A stretch of DNA of 64,000 nt, taken from positions 39,592,987 through 39,656,986 of the forward strand of contig CM019216.1 in assembly GCA_009741485.1 (NCBI GenBank), in the 5' to 3' direction. Positions within the stretch are counted from its first letter, which is position 1. Each line of letters opens with the position of its first letter. The translations under genes and the position numbers were made by a program. The notes under the pieces are model-generated. The model saw only the letters and a list, made by a program, of their open reading frames with translations. It ran no database searches and was not told the origin of the DNA. Of this stretch, positions 12,590 through 26,588 are shown piece by piece. This stretch comes from Malurus cyaneus samueli (Eukaryota > Chordata > Aves > Passeriformes > Maluridae).

Positions 12590-12650
12590 GATTGGACTCA
12601 AAAATCTTAAAGGTCTTTTCCAATCTAAAATTTTCTATTATTCTATGAAT
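12590..12650 (+). mobile_element. CR1 LINE 3' tail, very short
   Basis: The end of a CR1 3' untranslated region is recognisable: TTGGACTCA, then CTTAAAGGTCTTTTCCAA, then a terminal ATTATTCTATGAA like the CR1 8-bp end repeat. It is severely 5'-truncated, as is usual for CR1. The sequence upstream is not recognisably CR1. Confidence 0.7.
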
Positions 12651-15600
12651 TGTGGTCATTAATACAAAAAGGATTCCAATGCTGCAAACAGGTTCCCCAT
12701 ATCATTAACTATCTACATCATGATCATTGTTCCTACATTCTGCTTCAGACACAAAGCTTTGCAGAGAGCCACAGATAGGAAGGATGCAGCTATATTTGAT
12801 TCAAAGGTATAAAAATAGGAAGTGTGCATTCACTTTATTATGTTGCTAATGAATTATAAAATGTATATCATCAAAATAAATATTCTTGAAATTGCTTCCT
12901 AATGAATCCCTAACACAATGTGCCTACTCAGTTGTGTCAATGATTAATTATATTCTTGCCTCCTTCCCAGAATACAAATGCTTTTATTAAAGCAATCCAA
13001 TGGCAGTAAGACAACAGACTCATTCTTATGGTCATTCATTTGGCTGTGGATTGATAGAGTTTTCCTTTCAGCATCTTTAGAGTGCATCTGAACAGCTGCA
13101 AGTGGCTGTGACATAAATGAAAGTTCATGTCACCTTAAGCAGAATGAGATGAAAGAAAGTCTATTCATCCAGTTTCAGCTTATCAGCACACAGTCATTAA
13201 ATACTAATATTATCTGGAGCACTGTGATAAATACAGAGCATACCGTGCCAGCTGCAGGCATCATCAGATGGGAGCTTTTTTACAGCATTCTGATGCAGAG
13301 AGGTGAATTATTCCAGAATATTAAACATTTCATTAGTTCTCAGCTTCAAGATACAGCTTTGAATGTGTCCAGTCTCACAGAAGTCATTACCACTGAATGC
13401 AATACTTACAAATTGGTATTTATGAAGTTCAGTGACTGCCACTGTGAAAGAGCCTCAGAAACCTTTGTGTAGGTGACATCGTTCTGCAAGGCTGAAAAGC
13501 AGTTGCTTATTTGCATAATGGCATTCACATCATTGTTGAAAGATTAGGATTGATTTAATGAAAGTGGTCATGGGCAGAGAAAAATGCTTTGGTACTGAAT
13601 TTAAATAAGACAATCCTGAGCTTAGGTATTCCTCTTTTGGCATCAGACACATGGAAAACTTTGACTGCCAGCTGTCCTTGGCAGCGATGGGTTTCATGTC
13701 AGTGAAGATAATTAATGATGTTGTTTCTTATGCCCAAATACTTAGATGTCAGTAAGCAGATTACTTTAATCTAGCAAGTCAACATCTGCATTTGCATGGA
13801 AAGAAAGGAGCACTGGAGAATTTATTTAGTATCGTTTTCTTACATAATGCAAAGTGACAATTTTACAACGACAGGAAATGAGGAAGGGTGGTAGTAACTA
13901 GGAATAGTTATCCACATGTGGCTGTGGGATGCAATTCTTTCAAGGTATACAGTTTGGCTAAAATCCATGAAAGTTAAAGGAAAAACCAAAATACAATTAA
14001 GCTGTTATGAAGAATATCCAGACATAAAGAATCCATCTTTTATGTACTCCCTGTATTAAAAATATTAGTGACATTTTAGTTAAAAAAATGCTCAGAGTTT
14101 CCTTGTATGTAGGCTGCAGCAAAACAAAATTGGTATCTCACAGAAGAAGAAAGCAAAGATTTTCAAAATGTGTGTAAATGCATTGGATACCTGACAGAGT
14201 ACCTGAACCACAGCTGACTGCATTTGATAGTGCTCTTTTACTTCAAAATGCAGCAATTACATGGAAGGAAAATGACATTAAAAAAAAAAATCCAAACAAA
14301 ACCACAGCAAAGAAGAACACTATTTCCTACACCTATTAACATTCCTCTTTCTAGGTTCAATCCTGCCTTTGTTTTTGCACAGGCATCTCACCGAATTTAG
14401 TCCGTGGCCCTCTGGATGACCCCTCTCCAAATCCATTATGGAAAAGGAGACTCTTCCTAAGAGCAGCGAGGTCCTGCAGCCCGGCCAGCAGGGACTAGGC
14501 AGGCTCTCACCATGGCTGGCAGATGATGGGTGCCTCCCAGGGCTGTGCGTGCTGAGGAGCAGGGCCCTCAGGCTGTGTGCCAGGGAGGAAGGATGAGGGA
14601 AAACCCAAAGGCTCCCTCCTTGCAGTCTGCCGGGCTCATCCTGTCTGGACAGAGCTGCCGGTGCCTCTCTGAGCCACGGGAGGAAAGGCAGAGGTGCTGG
14701 ATGCAGGAGCAGCCATCTGCTCCTGGTGCCAGGCCCTGGCTTGGCACCATCTCCCCGGTTTGTTTGGGCAGAGAAGCCCTTGCAAGAGCTACTCAGACGC
14801 TTTGGGCAAAATCTGCTTTTCCCTGGCAGTGCCAGCAAGCGCCTGGCCAGCCAGGCTCATTAGCCTGAAGGAGCAGTTGTGACCGTCTTCCTGACACCTG
14901 AGTTGGCCTGTCCCTTCCTCGTTCACTCAGGTACAGATGACAAAAGATACAAACATTGGGAAGCCAGACCATTGTCTGTGTGTCATCAGGACAACTGCTA
15001 TTTCCTCAGAAAATCTATCCCAGGGCTTCCATGGCCCCCAGGCCATTCCCACAGATCGCTCCCTCCTCCTCATCTCCAGATGCTCGCCCAGACTGTGCCC
15101 ATGTGCAGGGCCAGACCGAGCACGGGAAACAGACAGAGAAGGAGCAATTACTGGGTTAATGATCTCCGCTGCTACTGCAGAAGCACATTTCTGTGCCATG
15201 GAAATCAGCAGGAAGGTACAAGAGCAACAGAATATGGAAATTAGTGAGGACTGGTGTGCCAAGGCTTAGGGATTTATTTTCCCCGAACAGGAACGTGCTT
15301 CTGTTTTCACTGAGCAGCGTGAAGCATCTCTGCTGTCCGTGTATAGCTGTACAAATACATCACCGACACAGCCCAGCGCGGGGGAAATGAGTGCCTTGAG
15401 GGAGGATGGAGTTCGGGATACATGTGCTCACACCAGGCACACAGACACAAGCCCAGATAAGAAAATGGATAACAACTGAAATTAAATTTACGGACTTCAT
15501 GGCTTATTTTTTCTGGAAAGTGTCATCCACTTCAACATATTCCTTTATCTTGTTCTCCCTTGATAAGGATAATGTCTTTCAATTGAGTTAACTCTCCTTG

Positions 15601-17749
15601 TTGCTTAATTACTTTAAAAGAGGATCTCAATTACTCTTTTCAAAATCTGTTGTCAGGCATGTTTGCCTGCACTTATAGCAAAAGAGAATTTATTTTTCTT
15701 TAGCCTTTTCTGGCATTATTTTTACTATTTGTGGTGCGTGCTTTGGCTAAACACAGTCAGCCAAGAGTAACACAGACAGATCTAAATGCAGACATGTATG
15801 CTAAAATGTACCTTCACTGGGATTGCTCTCAACAGTGAAGCTGTTCACAAGTATTTATGAAAGTGGGAACTGAATTGTGTTCCTGAAGGCTGGAAATTTG
15901 GGAAAGTCATTCTGCTTATTAATGTGGATTGCCTGCCATAATGCCAACAGGGCTGTGTATCACTGCACACATAAAATTAATAAATGCTACTAAAAACTGC
16001 TCTGCTTTTGCACTTATTATATACAGAGAAAATTATGTCTGTAAGAGTATCTGAGCATGGATGACATGATTGTCTGCATATGGAAATCAAAGGGGAATAA
16101 ATAAAAAATACTGTGTTATTACTTTCTTCCTGCTTCAGTGCTTTACTTTCAGAAGTAAACATGTGGACAGATACATATCAGAGATTTATCCAAGTTAATT
16201 TTCGAAACACAGCTCTCTGAACACGCTAATTTACTGTGCTATGGTATTTCTGTGCAGCAGCGGTAAAGTAACCATACGTGGTTTAGTGCAAAACTAACTC
16301 AGAGCTGTCTGTGCTTGCTTAGTCTTGCAGGCACATAGATGCATTAGAAATCATGTCCAGAAGTTTTCAGGAAGCAAGATGGAACCTAGGGGGTGGATAT
16401 TTTACTTTTTTAATATATTATTTGCACTGGTTACAAAGCATTGCACAGGAAAAAATAAGAAGTGGAAACCTAATTTACCACACTACGTTTTACCAAACAG
16501 TCTCTGGCTTAAAACAACAACAAACAAAAAAACAACCTCAAGAGAGTGATATGGCTGCAAAGCTCAAAAATATTTCCCAATGTGCTTCTCAGCTCATGTT
16601 TATTATAAAACAATACTGTAGTGCTATCTGTAATACACTGAATAACGCAAGATCCAACTTGAACAGTGTGAGAATCTCATCCTGCTGCAAATTGCTGAGA
16701 AGGGAAGAGAAAGGAAGGGAAGAGCAAGCTAATGTGAAAAACATGCAAAGCACAAACATTAGGCTGGATTTAGAGAGCTGCAAGTTATTTTACGAGCATT
16801 ATAAATGGGATATTTTGTCATTTAAATTAAGGTTTTGAGATCTCAGCCAACTTACATTATAACCCAAGCATCAGCATTAAAACGAAGATCAATAAGTGGT
16901 GAAAACATTTGCAGATAACCCAGTCTCAGTCTTTACCCTCATGTGCAGGCTAAGCAGTGCTGCAGAGTGGTGATGAGCAGGAAGCTGTCCTTCTGTCCAG
17001 CTCCAGAGCCTGCAGCTCTGTGCCAGAGAGGGGCTGGTTCTCCTGCTAACCCACCCTGAGAGCTTTATGCTCCTTTTTGTCAGATGAGGCTCAAATGAAG
17101 GAGTATCCAGAAATAACGGGACCATCTGCTATACTTCATTACATTTCATCCTGATTTTTGGTATTGAGATAATAATTTGATATCAGATTTATGAGTTTTG
17201 ATATCCCTTCCTACGCTAGTTAAAAACAAGCAGAAGAACTCCAGTTGTGGTTGCCAAATCTCCTTTTGAATCTTGCTGACTTCTTGATCTGGGTTATTTA
17301 CTCTGGAAATGAGTGGATAATAAGTCATATGGAAAATCAGCCATTTCCTCAGTGATAGATTCCCTGCATTGCCATTTCACCAAGGAAATTTTCTTGGCTG
17401 GAATAACAGAAATCCCTCTTGCTAGGGAATAATTGTTATAGGTTTTATAGATGAACATCACCTTCTCAAACCTTGACTTCTTTGAAAATGTCAGCAACAG
17501 TTGAATAAGAAAAAGCTGGTCTAATCTTATTTCTGAAAGGCTTTCAGTGAGGTCCTTCACCAGAAGCTGTTAAGGAAGCAAAGCAGCTGAGTGTCAAAAA
17601 GGAAAGTTCATGTGTGGATAAATAATTCATTAAAAAAAAAAAGAAACCAAAGGGTGGGAGAAAGTGGTCATTCTTCATGGTGAAGTGAGATTGTAAGGGG
17701 AGTGTTGCAAGAAACTCTTACTGAGACTTGTGCTTCTCAGCACTGTCAT
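12651..17749. other. Intergenic DNA, no gene seen
   Basis: AT-rich single-copy-looking sequence with a more GC-rich patch at about 14,350-15,380, where overlapping open frames occur on both strands (for example 14,320-14,838 minus, 172 codons). None resembles a known protein and the frames overlap each other, which is typical of GC-biased chance ORFs. Confidence 0.5.
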
Positions 17750-18250
17750 ACAGGACATGGAGAGAGCTGAGGAGCAGGGTTTGCTGATGATATGAAGTTA
17801 ATAATTCATTCTGAATAGCAAAGATGATGGTGCAGACTTGCAGAAGGAGCCTGCTAGATTGAGTGGGCAATAAAATGACAGATGAAATTTGATGCAGACA
17901 AATATGAAGGTGGGGGAAAACCAATCCTATTTTCATATATAAAAAGATGGGTTGATTGCTTCCCTCAACAGCCAAAGCTCTGGGCTATGACAGATCGTGC
18001 CATGAAAACTATTCATGCCTGTTATCAGTATGCAGTCTAAGGCAAGGCAAGTATTAGCAACTGCCAGGAAAGAAAGAAATAGAAAACTGGACATTATCAT
18101 GATATCACTTTATATGTCCACAATTTCTCATTCCTTCTATTCTGCATGCAGTTCCGGTCTTTCTTCCTTAAAAAGGTATAGAGATGCTGAAAACCTTTCA
18201 GAAAAGGGCAACAAGGATGATCAAAATTACTAAACTGCTTTTGTATGAGG
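17750..18250 (+). mobile_element. Ancient CR1 LINE relic, ORF2 end
   Basis: Degenerate blocks in CR1 order are visible. TTTGCTGATGATATGAAGTT at 17,779 matches the 'FADDTKL' region of ORF2. GATGAAATTTGATGCAGACAA follows at about 17,880. CAGAAAAGGGCAACAAGGATG at about 18,200 matches the late ORF2/3' part. Many substitutions and indels have destroyed the frame, so this is an old insertion and not active. Ends are approximate; decayed CR1 may continue to about 18,300. Confidence 0.7.
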
Positions 18251-21040
18251 AACAACAAGAGGAAGGGAGCAAAACAGTCTGGAAAAGAGTGAGTGAAATG
18301 GCAGGGAAGTGAGTCAGCACAGAAGTTAATGAAGTGAAAGGCACTGAAAGAGAGAATCAACAGCATGCTCCTGGTACAGGATTGAGGCACTGGCAGAAGA
18401 AAGTAGTAGGAAATAGGTTCAGCTGACAGCACTGGAGGTTGTTCCACCCTGAAGGTGTCCCTGGGGTGTGAGCTCCTGGTCACAGCCGTGGATGTCCAAA
18501 GTTTGCAGGTACTCAAGGGGCACAGGATAAGCTCATGGAAAAGAGCTTAGTGGAGGATTACAGGATACTGCGAGTCATTTGCAGGCAGTGCTGAAGAGAA
18601 GGCACCACCCTAAGAACTGTCTGATCTTATATTGTAATCATCAGCTTTAAGCGTTTTAAAAAATATATTTTAAAAAAATCAGATTTTTTTTAATAGGATA
18701 AATGGTATTGCTTACCTGAAATTTTGAAACAGAAACCTACAGTGAAAAGACAAATGCTTTTTGAACCTTTACATTTGAGCCTGGTGCTGGGCCCTTCCAA
18801 TTTACTTTCCTTCCTTGTCTGTACCTGCTGAGAGCACTCACAGGGAACTCTCTGTCTGAGTAAAAGCCGTGTTTGTGGCCACTGTGGTCCCTGAACTTGT
18901 TTCCACCACTCGACTGTAGTACAATGCAATGTTATTAAAAGTGTTCTGTTTTTCAATAAAGGTGGGACTCCTTTGGCCAAAACCACATTAAACATGACAC
19001 TGAATCAAAATGTCCTGATCATTTTTAACATTCCTATCCAGCTCAGCTCACAGTGCTACCTGTCCTTTAAAAATGATCAAAGAGTATACAATTGTTTAAA
19101 AACTGCTGAGCTACAATTGTTTAAAAACTACTGCTCCAAGCTACGCAGGAAAACACATAATACTGTGAATTGGAGTAAAGCCATGCTTTTACTTAGAACT
19201 AAAAGCACCCTACAGCTAACCAGGAGTTGGTTAGACTAAGTGCTAGGCTGTGTTTAACATCGTGTTTTAGCTGCTATTTGTTAGCCCACTACATTTCCTT
19301 TGCGAAGGAGAAGCTTTGCTCTGATCAATTCTGTCCTTGCTAACGATGGGCAAGGGATTTTAGAAAGCATCCCCAGGGTGCAGAGAGCACTGCTGGGCTG
19401 TTTGCCTTCCTCCCAGAGTTTTCCTGTGGAAGGGTAAAATACAATTCTTTGGTTTTAGCAGTTAATTTACATCTGTTGCTGTCTCTCATCTTTATTCCTC
19501 CTCCCCACGCCTGAGACTGTCATACTTTGTCCTTGGCATAATGGGTTTCAGTGAGCGTGTATGATGTAATGAAGAGGATTATTAGCTTCTAAATTATGAC
19601 AAGCGAGAGCAAATGAAGACTTAAAGCAAAGATCTGATTTCCCTGAAACAATACTAGAATGAAATTAAAGAAATATGGAATAGGAGATACAGACAAAATT
19701 GTTTATAATTACCTTGTTTGTTTTTTTTTTTCTGTATAGACCACATGCTCTTTGCATTATTTGTTAAATAGACCAATGACTCTTCTGTCAAACAATCTTT
19801 TGGTAAATGGTCAGAAAGCCTTCTTTGGGGTGACTGTTGCAGAAGAAGAACAACTGTGTAAGGCAGCAATCCCAAACAGCAAACCACTGAGGCCCTTTTC
19901 AGCATTTTCTGAATTGGCTCTGTGGGTCCCCACTGTACTACAGACCACCAGCAAAGCCTGTAAGCCAAGTAAAGATCTCCAGTCTGTCTAAGCATTGCAC
20001 TTGGAGGTCTGCAGAGACAAGGCTTGGTGCCTCAATCCTTTTCTGGCTCTCTGGGGCACAGCAGAGCAGGTGTGGAGTGAGTACAGGAGACTTTTAACCA
20101 GGTATAGGATGAGCTCTCTGCTTCTGATCCAGTGAAAAATATTTTCTTTATTCAACAGATGAATGCAGAAAACATGAGCTCAGAAACTCGAGCCAGTATC
20201 ATTTGGAAGCCAATATACAGCAACTTCACTTTTCAGATCTTCAGAGCAACCATAGGTGGTTTGTACTGAAAAATGGGCATATGAAATAAACTCTGACAGC
20301 AGAGGCAGCATCTGAATAGTTGAACTAAGCTGCCAATCTTTGAAGTAACTCCTGAACCACCATGAAGTCCATACTCACACCAGTAACCAGAAAGCTTTGC
20401 ACTACAAAACTTCAATTGCTGAGACCCTGCCCTTGAAGAGTTCATTTGGTATCCAGCTTTAATTTCTTGCTATCTCAGGACAAAAATAATTTGAAAACAA
20501 TAAAATGTCACCTGATAAAGACTGCATTTGTATTTGTAGTTGCTGAACAGTTTCTATTTTTAAAGCCAAGTGAGTGAGTATAAATTCTGTATTTGTGGTA
20601 GCACAGTAGTACTGAAACATATTTAAACACTTGAATTGTAAAGTTATGAGTAATCTCCTCAGAGCAGGGATATTGGTGTCAGAGCTGTGACTGGGCATCC
20701 ACTTCCAAGCCCTGCTCTGAGAAAGAACGTAAAAATAATTGTGTTTCTTTTGGAGGGTGGCTAATTCTTGGGTGACTCAAGGCTCTCTTCAGAAGGGTCT
20801 CAGCCTTGCTGTCGGTGTTGTGGACATGAAATGCACTTAGATGAGCTTAGAAAAGGCTCCCATTATGCTCAGTGGGGACCAAGGGCTGCACCCAAGCACC
20901 CAAACACGGGCACCTATGGCCACTTGAGGTGCCTGGAAATATCCTGGCCAACTCCCACTGCCTCTCCAGTGGTCTGTGGATGCAGAGTCTGGCTTGTATT
21001 GGTGCTGTGTGGAATCACAGATGCCCTCAGACATCTCAGA
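18251..21040. other. Intergenic DNA, no gene seen
   Basis: No coding region or known repeat recognised apart from the small inverted and direct repeat cluster at 19,016-19,137. Open frames here are short and unlike known proteins. Confidence 0.5.
19016..19137. repeat. 13-bp inverted repeat beside 25-bp tandem copy
   Basis: TGATCATTTTTAA at 19,016-19,028 is matched by its exact reverse complement at 19,067-19,079, with 38 bp between. Immediately after, the unit at 19,088-19,112 (starting ACAATTGTTTAAAAACT) is repeated at 19,113-19,137; the first 17 bases match exactly and the rest partly. The cluster could be a remnant of a small terminal-inverted-repeat element or local slippage. No transposase is seen. 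Confidence 0.6.
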
Positions 21041-21596
21041 TGATGCGCTGGTTTTGGCTGGGATAGTTTGTCTTCATAGTTTGTCTTCTTTTGGCAAGTA
21101 TGGGACTATGGCTTGGATTTGTGCTGGAAACTTGTTTCAGCTGGTGTGTTTTAGCTGTCAGGCATTTTCTGGCTCTCACCCCACCCCACCAGTGAGGTGC
21201 GGGGTGTGCAAGGAGTTGGGAGGGGACAGCTGCCCCCAACTGACCACAAGGATATTCCAGCCCATAAGGCATCATGGTCAGCATATAAAGCTGGAGGAAG
21301 AAGGAGAAAGGGAGAACATTCATAGTGATGGCATTTGTCTTCCCAAGTCACCGTTAGGTGTGACGGAGCTCTGCTCTCCTGGCCATGTCTGAATGCCTGT
21401 CTGCCCATGGGAAGTGGTGAATGGATTCCTCGTTGTGCTTTGCTTGTGTGCAGTTTTTGCTTTACCTGTTGAACTGTCTTTTTCTCAGCCCACGAGTTTC
21501 CTCACTTTTACCCTTCCAAGTCCCTCCCCCACCCCCTGGGGGCATTGAGAGCATGGCTGTTTGGGGCTGAGATGCTGCTGGGGTTAAACCATGGCA
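21041..21596 (+). mobile_element. Solo LTR, avian ERVL-type endogenous retrovirus
   Basis: The block has the recognisable order of the avian ERVL LTR family. A start resembling CTGGTTTTGGCTGGGATAG is followed by TGGATTTGTGCTG and a GGGAGGGGACAGCTG segment. Then come GGATATTCCAGCCCATAAGG, a TATA box (ATATAAAG, 21,283-21,290), AACTGTCTTTTTCTCAGCCC (the usual poly(A) region) and a terminal GGGGTTAAACCATGGCA. No gag, pol or env-like sequence adjoins it, so it is a solo LTR left by LTR-LTR recombination. Flanks give no clear target duplication at these ends, so the ends may be off by a few bases or mutated. Orientation is plus. Confidence 0.85.
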
Positions 21597-23855
21597 TAAT
21601 TAGGCATCCCAATTTAGGTGTCACCCTAGAGCTGGCATTCTGCAGGTTCCAGGTGTCCAGACATAAGAAGGTGGCTCAGTTTGAGATGCCCAAGGGTTGT
21701 CTGTGATGTCTCTGCAGGGCTGGCACACACCTCCCAAGGCCTGGGAAACCTTCACCCTTTGGGAGAGCCCCTGGAGGCTGAAGAAATGCTCAAGAGCATC
21801 TCATGTCACTAGACATGTGTGGGCAACTGAAGTGTTCCCCTGGTGACGCACCATTGATCTTCTTAGCTATCATATGTGAGCTCATCGGACACAAAGGCTA
21901 TCAAGACTTAATAGTTACTTGTGTAAAGATCTTTTAAAAATGTGTAAAAATGGGATCTTTTGTTGTTTTATCTTTTTTAAAAGAAGTGGGGTTTTTTGGT
22001 GCAGCACAGAACTATAAAGCACATACATTTACTATCTGAATTACATTTTAACAGGGTGTCCTAGCAGACTTCATGCAGTCTCCTTTCTCTGATTTGTTTA
22101 TCCATAATCCAACCTTTTACTATTCCCATTTCCCCTGCTCTATTTCTGAAAGAAACTGTGCTGAAAACACTCTGGAGAAGTGTAAATCATTGTAGCTTGC
22201 TTGAATCTGATGAAGTTGGAAGAATTTATATTAGGGAAGGATTTTGCCTTTTCATCTTCAGTTGTCATGGATTTCTCCAGCTATCTTTGCTGAAAAACCC
22301 AAGGGGTGAAAACTTACATGATGAAACAGTATTGTGTAATTTATTCAGATGGTTAAGATTTATCTGTTCATTATAAATTACAGATTTCTGTTCAGAATTT
22401 ATTAGGTTTAAGGATTTTTAGAAAAATAATTTCTGATATTTTGATTAATTATAATGTGCTATGAAAGTCATCATGTGTCTTCCACAGAACACACTCCCAT
22501 GTTAGATGAAATAAAGACTTGGAGGGCAGTAATGGATGTGTGGTCTAAGAATAACTGTACTGACATGGAAAAATATTCTTTGTGTAACAAAGGCATCACA
22601 GCCTTTAAGACATCATTTTTTTCTGGGTATGTAAAGCACAAGAAAACTTTTCCTTTTCAGAATAATGGAATCTTGTCAGGAATTATGAGCACAATTTTTC
22701 TTTTTCAGGTTTTAACACATTGCTAAAGAAATGGAATTTTTTGCTTTTGACAGAGACAATAGCAAATAATTCACTGTGCATGAAAATAATACCAAGATGG
22801 GACAAATCTGCAAAAGACATTGTTAACCGAGCTGACAACAGCCGTTAATCTTAACCTTTTTTTTTTTTTTCAGCTGGCAAACTAAAAGATATTTTCCATT
22901 TTGCTCTGAAGATGTGTCTATGAGATTCATTGCAGCACCATGGTAAACGGGCAAGAATGACATAAAAATGGGATGGTATAACCTGAATTGTCTAAAGGGC
23001 TTAAGGGAAACCTTCCCGTAGGCTCCTCCTAACTGAAAATTTTTAATCTGAGTTTGTGCATATGTGGCTCCCAGTAAAGTTACTGAGAAACACAGCATGG
23101 AGGTAACGGCATCCCATTGTGCATTTTACTGCTGGAATCATTCCTGCCTTTCCCTGCACATCCATGGCACCTGCAGCACCCCCACTATTCCCGGCAGGAA
23201 AGGCAGCCTGTCCTTGATGAGGTCTGGTGGCCACTGCTGAAAGTGAAGGTGAGGTACCCAGGCCCTGGACATGGCAGGGCTCAGCTGCTGCAGTGACACA
23301 GAGCCCTGGGAAGGGCTGGTGGCTCCCACAGCTGCTGCTGTGTCCCTGTGAGTCAGGCTTTGTTTCCTGAAGGATGGAAATGATGCAGGAGCCCAAAACC
23401 CACAGTTTCTCACTACTGTTTCAGACTTGTTCTCGAGGATCAGAGTTTTCCTTGCTGACTCTGTCTGAGACTGTAAGAGAAAGGGAAACCAAAGCACACA
23501 GAAAGGGGAAAAGAAGAAAGTGTGCCCATCCACTGGGCAGAAGCATTTGAAGATGAGACTTAAAAATCTTAGGGCAAATATCGCAGCCAAATATGAATTT
23601 AGGAAGACTAAAATGTGACTGCTACAAGTCCAACGGAGGACTCATGGGAAAGTCTCTTGATCCAGCAAAACTGTCACTGCAGTTAAAACAATAAGCAAGA
23701 AGTCACTGATTATGAATGGAGGCTGAGAAATAATTCCCCAAGTGCTGTTTTCAACTGGCAAGAATTTGGCAGGAAGCACTGATTAATGCTATTGTGCTCT
23801 AGTTCCTGTTGAGAGCTTATAGAAAAACAGAGAAGCAGCAGCAGACCTGTTCTTC

Positions 23856-23907
23856 AAAGAAGTCTTATAAAGGTAAAGGTAAAAAGAAGTCTTATAAAAG
23901 TAAAAAT
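23856..23907. repeat. 27-bp imperfect tandem duplication
   Basis: AAAGAAGTCTTATAAA starts at 23,856 and again at 23,883. The two units differ by a few substitutions in their tails (GGTAAAGG against AGTAAAAA). Small slippage-type duplication. Confidence 0.75.
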
Positions 23908-26557
23908 CTCTCACAGACTTACAAATGCTTTAGAAAAAGCTTGGGAGTCTTACAGTAATGTAGGGTTATTTGAGCACGAAGGACAGTGCAGGGCAACAAC
24001 AATATGCTCAAATAGGACTCCACATTTTAGGACCACACAGTGATGTGTTCACGACCAATTCAGTGAATTGTTGGAAAAGAGTCTCACAGAATGTTGGCAA
24101 AATCAAGTAATTTTATTTTCAAATTGCCTCCCTTTTGTGATAGATGTGTTTAATTGTTTCTTTCTTGGACAAATGACAAATTTTCTGCAATTAAATATGA
24201 ATTGTATGACATGCATTTTAGTGAGGGGAAAAACCAAATGGCAAGCCATTGAACCCATGAGTTTGACCAGAAAACTGTAAAACCACATTATGCACAAATA
24301 ACAGAGGTGAAAAATAGAAGTGAAATGGCAGAGACCAGCAGCATCAATGTCAGCATCTACAGAGCAGTCAGTTCAGTTATAAGAGAGGAATGAAAGGAAA
24401 TCAGGTTAATTGTCAGTTGTCAAGCCAGCTTATAATTAAATGTGAGTAGAGCAAAGGATGTGTAGGTATTTAAAGGCATTTCTAGTAATGAGCTGGCACA
24501 TAAAGCTTAGTTTTGTTTTGATCAGAAAGCAAAGAGCTCAGGAAACTCCTTGATAACCCTTGTGTGAATCCAAGTAGTAAGGGAGCAGTAATGCACAGGT
24601 GCATACATGGTTCTTTGCATAAAACCATCCCTAAACATTTCACCTGTTTCTCTCTTTGAAAACACTGTGCTGCTCAGCCTTCCCACAGGCCACCAAGCAC
24701 CTCAGATTGTCACAGGGCATGAAAACACTGAAGGACTGAGCACAGAAGTGTATTCCTTTGGTTGAAAAATCCCATCAGTGGTGGCGTATCACATTCAAAG
24801 AACATGTGATCTTAGTCTTTATATTCCTTTTTATAGCTTAAATAGCTTCAGATAGCAAGAGCTGGAAAGGTTTTAAGAATAAAGGAAAACATTTCCTTTT
24901 TACAACCACTTCCTCACTTTTCTCCCACCATCTCTCTAGCTTGAACAATCTTCAGGATGCATCATGGAGACTTGAGCACCGTAATTTTTAATTTTTTTTT
25001 TTAAATTTCAACAGTAAATTGTACATAAAAGTGACTTGCTCCAGTTCAGAGGGGATTGTCTACACTTTTGTGATAAGGTTCAGCCTTCCCAGGACTTTAG
25101 TGTGCAGGTACAACTGGGTCTCAGGCTGCCACTTTTCTAATACTGAGCTTCTCCAAGGGAAGAAGCTGTAAAGAAAGTTTGCAGGGCTCCCTAGGGTGAC
25201 CTGCTGACATGGATCCAGGTGGGGAACTTCCCGGGGATAGGGCACAGCTCCCTGGCTTCTTCCCTTTGCCAGCCATTCCCAAACATGTGTTCTCATCTGC
25301 CCCATCACTGAGGGTGGCTGTGATAATTAATGACCTTCACTTCCCAGATTGTTCAAGGACTCAGTTAACTATAGGCATAAAATTAGCAGCGGCAGAACTG
25401 CCCTAGTGAGGTATACTGAAAAATGTCAACAGGTATTCCAGGGCTCTTTTGTACCATCTATGCTGCAACTTCACAATTGCACTAGTATGACAATTTCCCT
25501 GCTGCTTTTGCGTCTGATCTGAAAGTTCATTGCCAAAATGGGAAGATTCACATGGATTGTTGTGCTTTGGATGAAGACTGCCTTCTGCTGTCAGTCATTT
25601 TTCAGCTTCCAATACTGAAAACCTTGTGTTGGGGGGGATGGTGTTTCATGTTAAAGGATCCCCAAACTCCTCCATTCTGGATTTTGTTTGATTTAGACCC
25701 TGCTGGTTGTGTTTTCCTGAAATGAGAAAAGGGAAATGTAGTGCCAGACAGACTGTGTGTCTGCAGGAGATGCTGTAATGGAAACAGCACGAAGCCTGCA
25801 GGAGGAGAAGCCCACATTGTCTTGTGGGGAGTGTGTCTCTGAGACAATTACTGGGAAAAGTGGCTGCTGCAGAGGAGAAATCACCATCAGAGACAAAAGC
25901 TCTGCAAGCTCCCCATCTTCCAGCATGGAAAGCAGACTCAGACAATGTCTTTTCATAGGCAATTTCAAGGAATGAAATGGAGATGCACAAGAGGTGGCAG
26001 CAGTCTGTGGGGACAGCTTGCCCTGGTGAAATAATGAGGAAAGGAAAAAACAACAGAAGCTAAACCACAGCTAATTCCAGCTAGAAGAGCTAATTAAACA
26101 GGCCAGGAGGAAGTTCAGAGCAGCAGTATGTCTTGGGCATTACTTGTTTGTCAGCTAAGGACAGCCAGTTCTCACAGAAGCACCAGAGCCACAATGTTCC
26201 AAAAGTGTTTCTTTAAAAGCCAACAGCTGGAGTTTGCAACAGATGGTGGAAACACAGTGAAAGCAGGGATTACACCAGAGGGCAAAATGTGAATTGTAAT
26301 GCTGGTTCTAAACATTCCTGATGGGTGAGAGTCAGCCGTCCGTGGATAATAGGCATGCTGTTGCAGTTCCCGCCGCATCCCAGAACTAAGATTTGAGTGA
26401 AACAGTCCTTAGGAAGACTGTTGTGGAACCATATGGAACCAAGGAGAACAGCTAGTCTTCAAAAACTGTCCCAAGGGATTTCTGAATTTCTAATCAGTGA
26501 TCTGGAACAAAGCAGAGAGAAAATGAAGCATAACCTCAAGGAAAGGTCTCTCTCTGC

Positions 26558-26588
26558 ATGTGTGTGTGTCTGTGTGTGTGTATGTGTG
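26558..26588. repeat. (TG)n microsatellite
   Basis: Interrupted TG dinucleotide run with single C and A interruptions, following a short CTCTCTCT run. Confidence 0.9.

Noticed and set aside
14320..14838. 172-codon open frame, minus strand
   Set aside because: GC-rich patch with open frames on both strands; no domain recognised.
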